Origin: Streptomyces asoensis
GTDB taxonomy: Bacteria; Actinomycetota; Actinomycetes; Streptomycetales; Streptomycetaceae
NCBI RefSeq assembly: GCF_016860545.1
Contig: NZ_BNEB01000002.1
Span: 1,984,001 to 2,048,000 of the forward strand
Direction of reading: 5' to 3'
DNA: 64,000 nt
Part shown: positions 32,040-40,191 of the stretch, piece after piece
How positions within the stretch are numbered: the first letter of the stretch is position 1
Layout of the letters: every line of letters begins with the position of its first letter
Program-made: the position numbers and the translations under genes
The notes under the pieces: generated by a model
Database searches by the model: none
Told to the model about the DNA's origin: nothing
Seen by the model: the letters and a program-made list of their open reading frames with translations, nothing else

Positions 32040-32847
32040 GTCGTTCTCTCCTCGGGGCGTGGTGCTCGAAGACCCGCCGCACCGCCCGCAGCCGGGTCTT
32101 CGGGGACAGCCCGTGCTGCCGCTCCAGGTAGCGGGCGACGCTCTCGTGTTCGTCCTCGATGCCGGTGATCAGGCTGCGCATCGTCCAAGCGGGGGACGCG
32201 GTACGGATCTGGAGCTCCTCCAGGGACCCTTCGTAGGACCACTGGGGGCGCGGGTCCTGCGGCCCCAGCGCCCGGTAGGCGCGGCCGGTGAGGCTGTAGT
32301 CGCCCGCCACGGCCGCCAGCCGTACCCCGAGGCCGCGCAGGGTCAGCGCGCTGACCACCCCCGTGCGGTCCTTGCCGACCGTGCAGCAGACGTAGACGGG
32401 GTCCTGGTCCGGCTCGGCCAGCAGGCCGATGATCTCCACGGCCACCGGGGCGGCGAGGGTCAGCATCGAGCGGTAGTTGAACAGGTAGGCGCTGGGCGGC
32501 GGGCGGCGCACACCGCGGATGCGGGACATGTTCCCGCCCACGGGCCGGCGCAGGAGCCGGGCGCGCATGCCGGCCGGTCCGTCCTCGATGCCCTGCTCGA
32601 AGGCGGTGCGCAGGTCGACGACGGTGCGGATGCCCAGGTCGTCCAGCGCGGGCGCCGTGAGCGGGGAGGGGGCCGGCCCCCGGTAGAGCACGCCGGACCG
32701 CAGCCGCGCGCCGTCCGGGCCGGGCAGCCCGGCGCTGTCGCGGACGTTGGGCAGGCCGGGCAGCGCGACGGTGCGCGAGCCACGGGTGGGACGGGCCGCC
32801 GCCGCGGGAGTTCGCTCGGCGGGGTGTCGGCGGGCTCCGGTGGTCAC
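32026..32847 (-). CDS. polJ: PolJ, tyrosine-phosphatase-fold nucleotide phosphatase
   Basis: A 273-residue protein of the bacterial tyrosine phosphatase-like family. The C-x5-R P-loop is CTVGKDRTG. LPNVRDSAGLPGPDGARLRS, the usual N-terminal FRDxGG-like start, and IRTVVDLRTAFE, with the general-acid region, support the call. In the polyoxin pathway PolJ removes phosphate from nucleoside intermediates such as octosyl acid 5'-phosphate. GTG overlaps the polI stop. A protein tyrosine phosphatase role is excluded by context rather than by sequence. Confidence 0.88.
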   Translation of the reverse strand: MTTGARRHPAERTPAAAARPTRGSRTVALPGLPNVRDSAGLPGPDGARLRSGVLYRGPAPSPLTAPALDDLGIRTVVDLRTAFEQGIEDGPAGMRARLLRRPVGGNMSRIRGVRRPPPSAYLFNYRSMLTLAAPVAVEIIGLLAEPDQDPVYVCCTVGKDRTGVVSALTLRGLGVRLAAVAGDYSLTGRAYRALGPQDPRPQWSYEGSLEELQIRTASPAWTMRSLITGIEDEHESVARYLERQHGLSPKTRLRAVRRVFEHHAPRRERHDAD

Positions 32848-33986
32848 CGTGCCACCGCCTGTTCGCGCCGCAGCAGCAGGTCGGTGACGCGGTCCGCGGT
32901 GCTCCGGTCGGTGACCCCGATGCGCACCGCGGCCGGGCTGTCGGGGGTGCTGGGCACGGCGCGCACGACGTAGCCGTGCGCGTGGAGGTGGGCCGCCGCG
33001 TCCGCCGCCTCGCGCGGCGAGGCGACCTGCCAGGTGGCGAAGTTGCCGCCGCCCGGGAGGGCACGCCAGCCGGGCAGCGCCTCTTCGACACCGCGGGAGA
33101 AGTGTTCCCTGACCTCGCGGACCCCCGCCCAGATCTCCTCGAACAGGGGCTGCTCGCGCAGACAGGCCCGCAGGAGGGCGACGGCGGTGCCGGACACCGG
33201 CCCCTCCGGGTCGAGGTCGAGCAGGGGCCGGACGGTGTCCGGGTGCGAGCTGAGCACGGCGATGCGGGCGCCGGACAGGCCGAAGCACTTGGAGAAGGTG
33301 TTCACCCGCACCACATGGGGCGGGTGGGGGCGCCCGGTCAGCGTCCCGATCTCCTTCTCCCCGCCTTCGGTGAAGGCGAGGTAGGCGGTGTCGAGGACGA
33401 GCAGGCTGCCGTGGTCGGCGACAGCGCGGGCGAGAGACTCCAGCTCCGCCCGGGCGTGGACCTGGCCGGTGAAGCTGTGCGGCTGGGTGACCACGACGAA
33501 GGCGGGCGGACCGCCGCGCAGCCGGGCGGCCAGGTCGGCGAGGGAGAACCGGCCGGTGCCGGGGTCGGGCGGCACCTGGTCGAGCCGGCACCCGGCGATC
33601 CGCGCGAATTTCTGCCAGCCCTCGTAGTTCGGGTGGTGCAGGACGATGCGCCGGGCTCGGGGAAAGGCCCGCACCAGCAGCCCCAGGCCCGGGTCGCTGC
33701 CCGCGGTCAGCACCAGCCCGTCCGGGTCCGCGTCCAGGTGGTCGGCGATCTCGGCGTAGACGTCGCGCAGCACCGGGTAGGTCAGGACCTCCAGGGGGTC
33801 CAGACCGGCGAGCGTGCGCCGGTGCAGGTCCGCGGCGCGCGCGTCGAGCAGACCGCTGCTCTTGAGGTTGACCTCGCCGGGCCGGCGGGTGCGACGGCTG
33901 CGGTAGCGGCCGCTGCTCTCGACCCGGAAGGGGGACGGCGCTCCCGCCTGCGCGGGCTCCTCCTCGCGCGGCGGGTACGCACTCAC
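32844..33986 (-). CDS. polI: PolI, PLP aminotransferase of the aminohexuronic acid branch
   Basis: A 380-residue class I/II aminotransferase related to histidinol-phosphate aminotransferases. The PLP lysine is in RVNTFSKCFGLSGARI (Lys233); VLDTAYLAFTEGGEKE holds the Asp-x-x-Tyr, and LTAGSDPGLGLLVRAFP the N-terminal cofactor-phosphate region. It installs the 5'-amino group on the oxidised nucleoside. About 45 polar N-terminal residues precede the fold. The GTG start overlaps the polH stop (GTGA). Confidence 0.9.
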   Translation of the reverse strand: MSAYPPREEEPAQAGAPSPFRVESSGRYRSRRTRRPGEVNLKSSGLLDARAADLHRRTLAGLDPLEVLTYPVLRDVYAEIADHLDADPDGLVLTAGSDPGLGLLVRAFPRARRIVLHHPNYEGWQKFARIAGCRLDQVPPDPGTGRFSLADLAARLRGGPPAFVVVTQPHSFTGQVHARAELESLARAVADHGSLLVLDTAYLAFTEGGEKEIGTLTGRPHPPHVVRVNTFSKCFGLSGARIAVLSSHPDTVRPLLDLDPEGPVSGTAVALLRACLREQPLFEEIWAGVREVREHFSRGVEEALPGWRALPGGGNFATWQVASPREAADAAAHLHAHGYVVRAVPSTPDSPAAVRIGVTDRSTADRVTDLLLRREQAVAR

Positions 33987-35392
33987 GATGCCCCCAGCAG
34001 CACCGGGTCGCCGTCCGCGCCGGCCGCGCGGGCGGGGATCCGCTCGAAGACGGCGGTCACGTCGGGCTGCGGGCCGAAGACCACTTCGTAGGCATCCCGC
34101 AGCTGGGCCGGGTCCAGGTCGTGGGTACCGGGCACGAACAGCTGCCGGTTGAAGGCGGCCATCTCCTCGTCCGACAGGTCGGGGCGGGCCGCCTCCCAGG
34201 GCGCGTAGACGGTGGGACGGGCCCGCCCGCCGAGCGCCTGGACGGTCGCGATGGTGTGCCGCACCCCCTCCACGCTGGTGCCCGGCAGTCCCACGATCAC
34301 GAAGCAGTTCAGCTCGATGCCGGCCTGCGCGCACCAGCCGGCGAGATTCTCCAGGTCCTGCTGCGACTTGTGCTTGGAGCGGGGCAGGGCGCCGTGGCCG
34401 TGCGGGTCGAGGGTCTCCAGACCGACGCTGATCCGGACGCAGCCCGCCCGGCCCATGGCCCGCACGAGGTCCTCGTCCAGGTGGTGCATCGTCGTCGCGC
34501 ACTTCCAGGGGAAGCGTGCCCCGTCGGCGGTGAGCCGTTCGCACAGGTCCATGGTCCAGCGGCGGTCCAGGGTGAACGTGGGCGCGTAGAAGGCGACGTA
34601 CTCGAAGGACGCGGTGCGGAAGGACTGTTCGATGTACTCGACGGTCCGCTCCACGGTGAGCCGGCGTTCCTTGCGGCCGAAGATGGGGTGGACCTCGCAG
34701 TACGAGCAGCCGATGGGGCAGCCGCGGGCGGCCGGGACGACGAGTTCGCGGCGCTGCGGGATGCCGCAGAACTTGTTGGCGTCGTCGTGGTAGAGCTCGT
34801 CGTAGCGCTGGTAGGGGATCTCGTCCGGGGTCGGCAGGTACCACTCCTGCGCGGGCAGCACGGCGCCCGGCGAGGACGGCGCGTGCCAGCTGCCGTCGGC
34901 GTGCCGCAGGTGCACGCCCGGCGCCGTGACGGTCTCGCCGTCGAAGAACCGCAGGGCCGCCAGGACCGCGGCCTCGAAGTCGCCGTTCTCGGCGACGGCG
35001 TCGATGTCGAGCTGCTGGAAGAACAGCGGGTTGACGCCGCTCAGGCGGCCGAAGGTGACGATCGGGGTCCCGGGGCTCAGTGCCCGGGCGTAGCTGACGA
35101 AGCGCCGCAGGCCGTCGATGCCGTCGAAGTCGTTCATGACGGCGATGGCGTCGTAGCGCTGCTGGAAGAGGTCGTTGCCGATGTCCTTCCAGGTCCGGCG
35201 CAGCACGGTGGCGTCCAGGACGGTGACCTCGCTGTCCGGCAGCGCGGTGCGCAGGTGACCGGCCACCTGGTAGAGGGCGAGGTGGTGGCCCGCGTTGAAG
35301 TAGCTGAGGATCTGCGGGGGCCACACGACCAGGATGCGCGACCCCGGTGCGAGGGCGGCCGCCCGGCCGGCGGGCGTGACGTGCTCAGACAT
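33983..35392 (-). CDS. polH: PolH, radical SAM carbocyclising enzyme (octosyl acid formation)
   Basis: A 469-residue radical SAM enzyme. The cluster motif is ARGCPIGCSYCEVH (C-x3-C-x2-C near residue 225), preceded by an N-terminal domain of about 200 residues starting ILVVWPPQILSYFNAGHHLA. VSVGLETLDPHGHG-like sequence (ISVGLETLDPHGHG) and FVIVGLPGTSVEG are typical of the core. PolH is known to convert 3'-enolpyruvyl-UMP to octosyl acid 5'-phosphate by radical C-C bond formation. The end overlaps polI by 4 bp and the start overlaps polG by 8 bp. Confidence 0.93.
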   Translation of the reverse strand: MSEHVTPAGRAAALAPGSRILVVWPPQILSYFNAGHHLALYQVAGHLRTALPDSEVTVLDATVLRRTWKDIGNDLFQQRYDAIAVMNDFDGIDGLRRFVSYARALSPGTPIVTFGRLSGVNPLFFQQLDIDAVAENGDFEAAVLAALRFFDGETVTAPGVHLRHADGSWHAPSSPGAVLPAQEWYLPTPDEIPYQRYDELYHDDANKFCGIPQRRELVVPAARGCPIGCSYCEVHPIFGRKERRLTVERTVEYIEQSFRTASFEYVAFYAPTFTLDRRWTMDLCERLTADGARFPWKCATTMHHLDEDLVRAMGRAGCVRISVGLETLDPHGHGALPRSKHKSQQDLENLAGWCAQAGIELNCFVIVGLPGTSVEGVRHTIATVQALGGRARPTVYAPWEAARPDLSDEEMAAFNRQLFVPGTHDLDPAQLRDAYEVVFGPQPDVTAVFERIPARAAGADGDPVLLGAS

Positions 35393-36677
35393 GGAGGGCC
35401 CTTTCGCGGGTGTCCGGGCGGACACGGTGGACGGACTTGAAGCGGTCGGGCACGGGATTGCGCCTGTCCTGCCAGACGACGGCGGATTCCCACCAGGTCT
35501 CGACGGCGAGGAGTTCGGCCGCGGTGTCGGGTCCGGTCAGCGAGACGACGATCTCGGCGACGGACGAGCCGAGGGAGGTGGCGGGGTCGTAGTGGCGCCC
35601 CTCCTCACCGGTCGCGGTGTACAAGAGGGTCTGCGGCAGGGGGCTTCGCCGCGGCAGGTGGCGCAGCACCCCGTGGGCGGAAGGGAAACGCGCGTAGCCC
35701 TGGCGTCGTCCGGTCGGACGGATCGTCACCTGGTCGCTGCGCCCGGCCTGGCCGAGCAGGCTCGCGCCGTGCAGATGGACGCCGAGGGTGTCCTCGTGCG
35801 TCTCGACCATGCGTGATCCGCCTGCCCGGCAGGCGGTCTCGCAGACGACGAGCCGGTCGTCCGGGGTGTGGAAGAACTCGACCTGGAAGGCGCAGACGCC
35901 GGGCACGGCCGGCATGGTGGCCACCACCTTGGCCGCGGTGTCGCGCAGCCGGGCGGACATCGGGTCCTCGTCCGGCATCATGCCACTCATCCCGGGGGCG
36001 TCGTACGCCACGGAGAACCAGTCGGAGTAGGGCTGGTAGGACGGTTGGGCCAGGAGGATCCGCCCGTCCCGCATCAGGCCGTTGATGTGGTAGAAGTCAC
36101 CCTCCACCCAGGCCTCGGCGAGGTCGGGTGCGGCGGTGCGGCCCGCCGCCCAGTCGTCGGTGAACGCCGTCAGCGCGTCGCCGTCCCACAGCACCCTGGT
36201 GCCGTTCGAACCGCCTGACAGGCGGCTCTTGACGACCAGCGGGAATCCCGCCTCGTCCGCGAAGGCGTCCAGGTCGGCGGGCGAGGCCAGCCGGCGCATC
36301 GGGGCGACCGGGATGCCGGCCTCGGTGAGCAGGCTCTTCATCGTGTACTTGTCGCGGTACGCGGTGGCGCAGGCCACGTCCTGGCCGGGCAGACCGAGGC
36401 GCTCGCGCAGCGTAGCGGCGGGCAGCACCTCGCGCTCCCCGGTGGACAGCACGCGCCGCACGCCGAAGCGCCGGCACAGGGCGACCAGGTCCTCCTCCAG
36501 CCCGGGCCGGTCGAGGCTGCTCACGAGGTGCAGATGGCGGAAGCCGCGCGCGAGCTCGGGGAAGGCGCTGGTACCCAGTCCGCTGCGCGTGCTGACCACG
36601 ATCAGCTCCTGCCGGGCCTGCGGGAACCACTCCGGCACGCGGTGCAGGATCGGCTTGTTGTTCAGGAGGAGAAACAC
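35385..36677 (-). CDS. polG: PolG, ATP-grasp amide ligase
   Basis: A 430-residue ATP-grasp enzyme. The N-terminal preATP region is followed by YRDKYTMKSLLTEAGIPVAP, then the ATP-binding PLVVKSRLSGGSNGTRVLW (P-loop-like GGSNG) and CAFQVEFFHTPDDRLVVCET with the metal ligands. The resemblance is to carbamoyl-phosphate-synthase-like ligases that join amino acids. PolG is the assigned ligase connecting carbamoylpolyoxamic acid (and polyoximic acid) to the nucleoside skeleton. A 29-bp gap follows polF. Confidence 0.9.
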   Translation of the reverse strand: MFLLLNNKPILHRVPEWFPQARQELIVVSTRSGLGTSAFPELARGFRHLHLVSSLDRPGLEEDLVALCRRFGVRRVLSTGEREVLPAATLRERLGLPGQDVACATAYRDKYTMKSLLTEAGIPVAPMRRLASPADLDAFADEAGFPLVVKSRLSGGSNGTRVLWDGDALTAFTDDWAAGRTAAPDLAEAWVEGDFYHINGLMRDGRILLAQPSYQPYSDWFSVAYDAPGMSGMMPDEDPMSARLRDTAAKVVATMPAVPGVCAFQVEFFHTPDDRLVVCETACRAGGSRMVETHEDTLGVHLHGASLLGQAGRSDQVTIRPTGRRQGYARFPSAHGVLRHLPRRSPLPQTLLYTATGEEGRHYDPATSLGSSVAEIVVSLTGPDTAAELLAVETWWESAVVWQDRRNPVPDRFKSVHRVRPDTRERALHV

Positions 36678-36706
36678 GGAAGTTCCTTTCGCCTGCGGGG
36701 GCCGCT

Positions 36707-37585
<879 letters not shown>

Positions 37586-38698
37586 TCAGACGCCCAGGCG
37601 CTCCTTGACGTCGGCGAAGAAGGCGATGTGCCGGTAGTCGCGCGCCTGCGCGTCGTAGTCGGTGTACGAGTTGGTGAAGGCGAGCATGCGGGCGGTCACG
37701 GAGGTGACGGGCTCCTCGTGGATCCGGCTCTCCATGCGCTGGATCTCACCGAGGAACTCCCGCAGGACGGCGACGATGTCGGACGCGACGTGGATGACGC
37801 CGTCCTTCACCTTCAGGCCGCCGTGGCTCTCGCAGTAGTTGAAGAGAAGTTGCGAGGCGACGGCGTCGTAGTTGGGCCGGGGGATGCCTTCCACGGCGTA
37901 CCGCAGCAGGCGTTCGGCGAGGATGAACTGGGCTGCCTGCCGGGCCTGTTGCCGGGGCAGCTTCTCGTCGTCCTCGCAGGCGAGGATGCCGGAGACGTCG
38001 ACGCGCAGCTCTTCGAGGCCTGCCAGCGGCTTGCGCTTCTTGGCCGACAGGTACTGCGGCACGGGCATGTCGCCCTGCCGGTGGTGGTACTCGTGGAGCC
38101 GCACCCACCACGAGGACGCCTGCTCCACCTGCTCGTCGGTCATGCCGTGCAGCAGGGGGAAGCTGTCCGGCGCCGTCACGGCCTCGATCATGCGCCGGGT
38201 GATGCGCAGATGGCGCTCGACGAACTTGTCGATGAAGTAGAAGATCATGTCGTCCGGGCCCTGGTGGCCGTCGAGCTGGTTCTCCGGGAACAGCGCGACG
38301 ACGACCCGCGCCCCGAACCCCTCGCTGGCGCCGGTGATGTTGACCGGCAGGGTGTTGCTCGCGTACCGCTCGGCCAGGTGCGGGTCGGTCGGCAGGGTCT
38401 CGTACGTCAGGTAGTCCAGCGAGAGCGACGGGAAGTAGGACGCGTCGAAGAGGGAGAAGACGTCGTTGTCCCGTCGGCTGTTGATGTGTTCCTTGGTGGC
38501 CTCCAGCACCTGTCCGGGCCGGAAGACGCGCAGGTCCGCGGCGAGCGCCCGGGTTATCGGGCGCTCGCTCAGGGCGGGTGACCGCTCCAGCCGGTCGGCC
38601 AGCTCCTTCAGGAACTGCGGGTCCCGCAAGGACGTACGGTCGCCGATCCGCCGTCGTAGCCGGTCGACCTCGGCGAACACCGGGTTCATGTCGTCCAT
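37586..38698 (-). CDS. polE: PolE, DUF6421 iron/pterin-dependent desaturase
   Basis: A 370-residue protein with no Rossmann, P-loop or radical SAM motif; I identify it by position and by its match to what is known of PolE, the DUF6421 member that desaturates L-isoleucine and feeds PolF. Histidine-rich segments that could hold iron are WWVRLHEYHHRQGDMPVPQY and LLFNYCESHGGLKVKDGV. The ATG at 38698 has CAGGAG five bases upstream. A 57-bp gap separates it from polF. Confidence 0.87.
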   Translation of the reverse strand: MDDMNPVFAEVDRLRRRIGDRTSLRDPQFLKELADRLERSPALSERPITRALAADLRVFRPGQVLEATKEHINSRRDNDVFSLFDASYFPSLSLDYLTYETLPTDPHLAERYASNTLPVNITGASEGFGARVVVALFPENQLDGHQGPDDMIFYFIDKFVERHLRITRRMIEAVTAPDSFPLLHGMTDEQVEQASSWWVRLHEYHHRQGDMPVPQYLSAKKRKPLAGLEELRVDVSGILACEDDEKLPRQQARQAAQFILAERLLRYAVEGIPRPNYDAVASQLLFNYCESHGGLKVKDGVIHVASDIVAVLREFLGEIQRMESRIHEEPVTSVTARMLAFTNSYTDYDAQARDYRHIAFFADVKERLGV

Positions 38699-38720
38699 CA
38701 GTTCTCCTGCGGCCGGGTGC

Positions 38721-39368
38721 TCAGTCGGTGCTGTAGCGGTCGACGTGCTCGAACCAGTACTCCAGCTGCACGGTGAGCCGGGTGATCTCCTCTCCGGAAT
38801 CGACCCGGGACACGGCGTGCCACGACTTGTCGGTGGGCGGGAAGGCCAGCAGCTGGCCGGGGCGCGGGGGCAGCCGGAAGACGTGGTCGTCGTCGGGGTC
38901 GCCGCTGAAGTGGACCTCGAACTCACCGCCGGCGTTCGTCGGCCATTCGGGGTTGAGGTAGAGGATGGCGGTGATGGCCTTGTCGGCCTTGTCCTTGTGG
39001 ACGGAGATGAAGTCCCCGTCCACGTGCGTGTACACGCCGATGTCCTGCGAGAGCCCGTGCAGGTCGATGCCGGTGCTCTCGGAGAGCCAGTCGGTGAACT
39101 CCACCCCCGCCAGGTCGTCCAGCAAGGAGCGCCAGACGGCCGGCAGCTCGCCGGAGGCCCTGCTCCGCTGGTTGTTGACCATGAGGTAGAACAGGTTCAT
39201 CTTGTACTGCTTCTCGTGTTCCGGATCGACGCGGGAGATCGCGGCCGTCCGGTTGACCGGCGCCGTCGCGTACAGGTCGCTCACCACGTCCTTGGTGAGC
39301 AGCCCCTGGGCCAGGTGCAGCGTGAAGGGGGCGTCGACGTGCAGGACCGGTGTGTCCTTCCGAAGCAT
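38721..39368 (-). CDS. polD: PolD, 2-oxoglutarate/Fe(II) oxygenase
   Basis: A 215-residue 2OG oxygenase related to PolC and PolK. The metal triad is intact: FISVHKDKADKAITAILYLN (His-x-Asp) and TDKSWHAVSR (distal His). The Arg for 2OG is probably in ITRLTVQLEYWF. The enzyme belongs to the nucleoside branch in published schemes, but the sequence alone does not show which carbon is oxidised. It follows polC after 4 bp. Confidence 0.87.
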   Translation of the reverse strand: MLRKDTPVLHVDAPFTLHLAQGLLTKDVVSDLYATAPVNRTAAISRVDPEHEKQYKMNLFYLMVNNQRSRASGELPAVWRSLLDDLAGVEFTDWLSESTGIDLHGLSQDIGVYTHVDGDFISVHKDKADKAITAILYLNPEWPTNAGGEFEVHFSGDPDDDHVFRLPPRPGQLLAFPPTDKSWHAVSRVDSGEEITRLTVQLEYWFEHVDRYSTD

Positions 39369-39372
39369 GAGG

Positions 39373-40008
39373 TCAGCTCCTTCTTTCGGGCATCGAGTAG
39401 CCCAGTGCGAGGGTGAGCAGAGAACCGGGGGCGTCCTGGGCGACGGGCGAGACCGAGTGCCAGGAGGCGTCCGAGGGGACGACGGTGTAGAGGCTGCCCG
39501 GTACCGGCAGCACCGAGCGGGCGGGGGCGTCCCTGTCGGGCGACTCCCACAGGTCGTAGGTGCCTCCGCCGTTCTCGGGCCAGTGCTCGCTCAGGACGAG
39601 GACGGCGTTCATCGCCCGGTCGGGTTTGCCGCGGTGCACGTTCCGGTAGTCACCGGGGTCGCGCAGCGACACGTTGACCTCCAGCGCCGCGCCCTCGAGG
39701 TCCACTCCGGTGCGGGAGGACAGCCAGGTGCGGAAGGAGTCCTGTACGACCTCGTCGAGCAGTTCGGCCCAGGCCGGGGGCAGCTTCTCGGCCTTCGGTG
39801 TGTGACGCCCGTCCTGATGCACCGTCATGAGCCAGAGCCGGTAGTGCTTGTCGAACTCCGGCGCCTCTTTCACCGCGCGGATGAACTCGCTCATGGCCGG
39901 CGGTTCGGCGTTGAGCCGGCGGAGGTCCTCGGCGTCGATCAGGTGGAGTCCGGTGTGGTGCACATGTGGTTCCGCGTGGGTGACCACCTGGGCGCTGGCT
40001 CGTATCAA
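39373..40008 (-). CDS. polC: PolC, 2OG-oxygenase homologue with an altered metal site
   Basis: A 211-residue member of the same oxygenase family as PolD and PolK. The distal His (SDASWHSVSP) is kept, but the His-x-Asp motif reads His125-Arg-Gly127 (NVHRGKPDRAMNAVLVL), so the carboxylate ligand is missing. This His-x-Gly/Ala change is the hallmark of Fe/2OG halogenases and also occurs in inactive homologues. The TTG start is favoured by GAGG five bases upstream. It is the first gene of the polC-polQ2 operon. Its role in polyoxin biosynthesis is not clear to me. Confidence 0.85.
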   Translation of the reverse strand: MIRASAQVVTHAEPHVHHTGLHLIDAEDLRRLNAEPPAMSEFIRAVKEAPEFDKHYRLWLMTVHQDGRHTPKAEKLPPAWAELLDEVVQDSFRTWLSSRTGVDLEGAALEVNVSLRDPGDYRNVHRGKPDRAMNAVLVLSEHWPENGGGTYDLWESPDRDAPARSVLPVPGSLYTVVPSDASWHSVSPVAQDAPGSLLTLALGYSMPERRS

Positions 40009-40144
40009 GGTCGCCTCGCTGGAGTCGGGGCCCGGTGCGCGGTCCGTGGGCCGCGGGGACGGGGCGCCACCGGCGGTCGCCCGGTGGTGATCCAGAGTCT
40101 GCGCCGGGTGCCTTGCCGATCTCTCGCCCGACCGCTGGCCGACT

Positions 40145-40174
40145 CCTTGCGGGGGTCCTTGCGGCCGCCCTTGC
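40145..40174 (-). promoter_or_regulatory. Triple GCAAGG repeat upstream of polC
   Basis: On the strand that encodes polC, GCAAGG occurs three times with an exact 12-bp period (as CCTTGC at 40145, 40157 and 40169 on the given strand); a fourth copy lies at 40111. The array sits in the 183-bp gap between polY and polC, 137-166 bp before the polC start. Directly repeated short motifs near a promoter are the usual SARP target, and PolR is known to act here. The 12-bp period differs from the more common 11. Confidence 0.6.
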
Positions 40175-40191
40175 AGCTCGCGCCCGGGGCG

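Noticed and set aside
38721..39368. PolD as a halogenase-type enzyme
   Set aside because: Its metal motif is His-Lys-Asp, a normal oxygenase triad. PolK is likewise His-Thr-Asp. Only PolC is altered.
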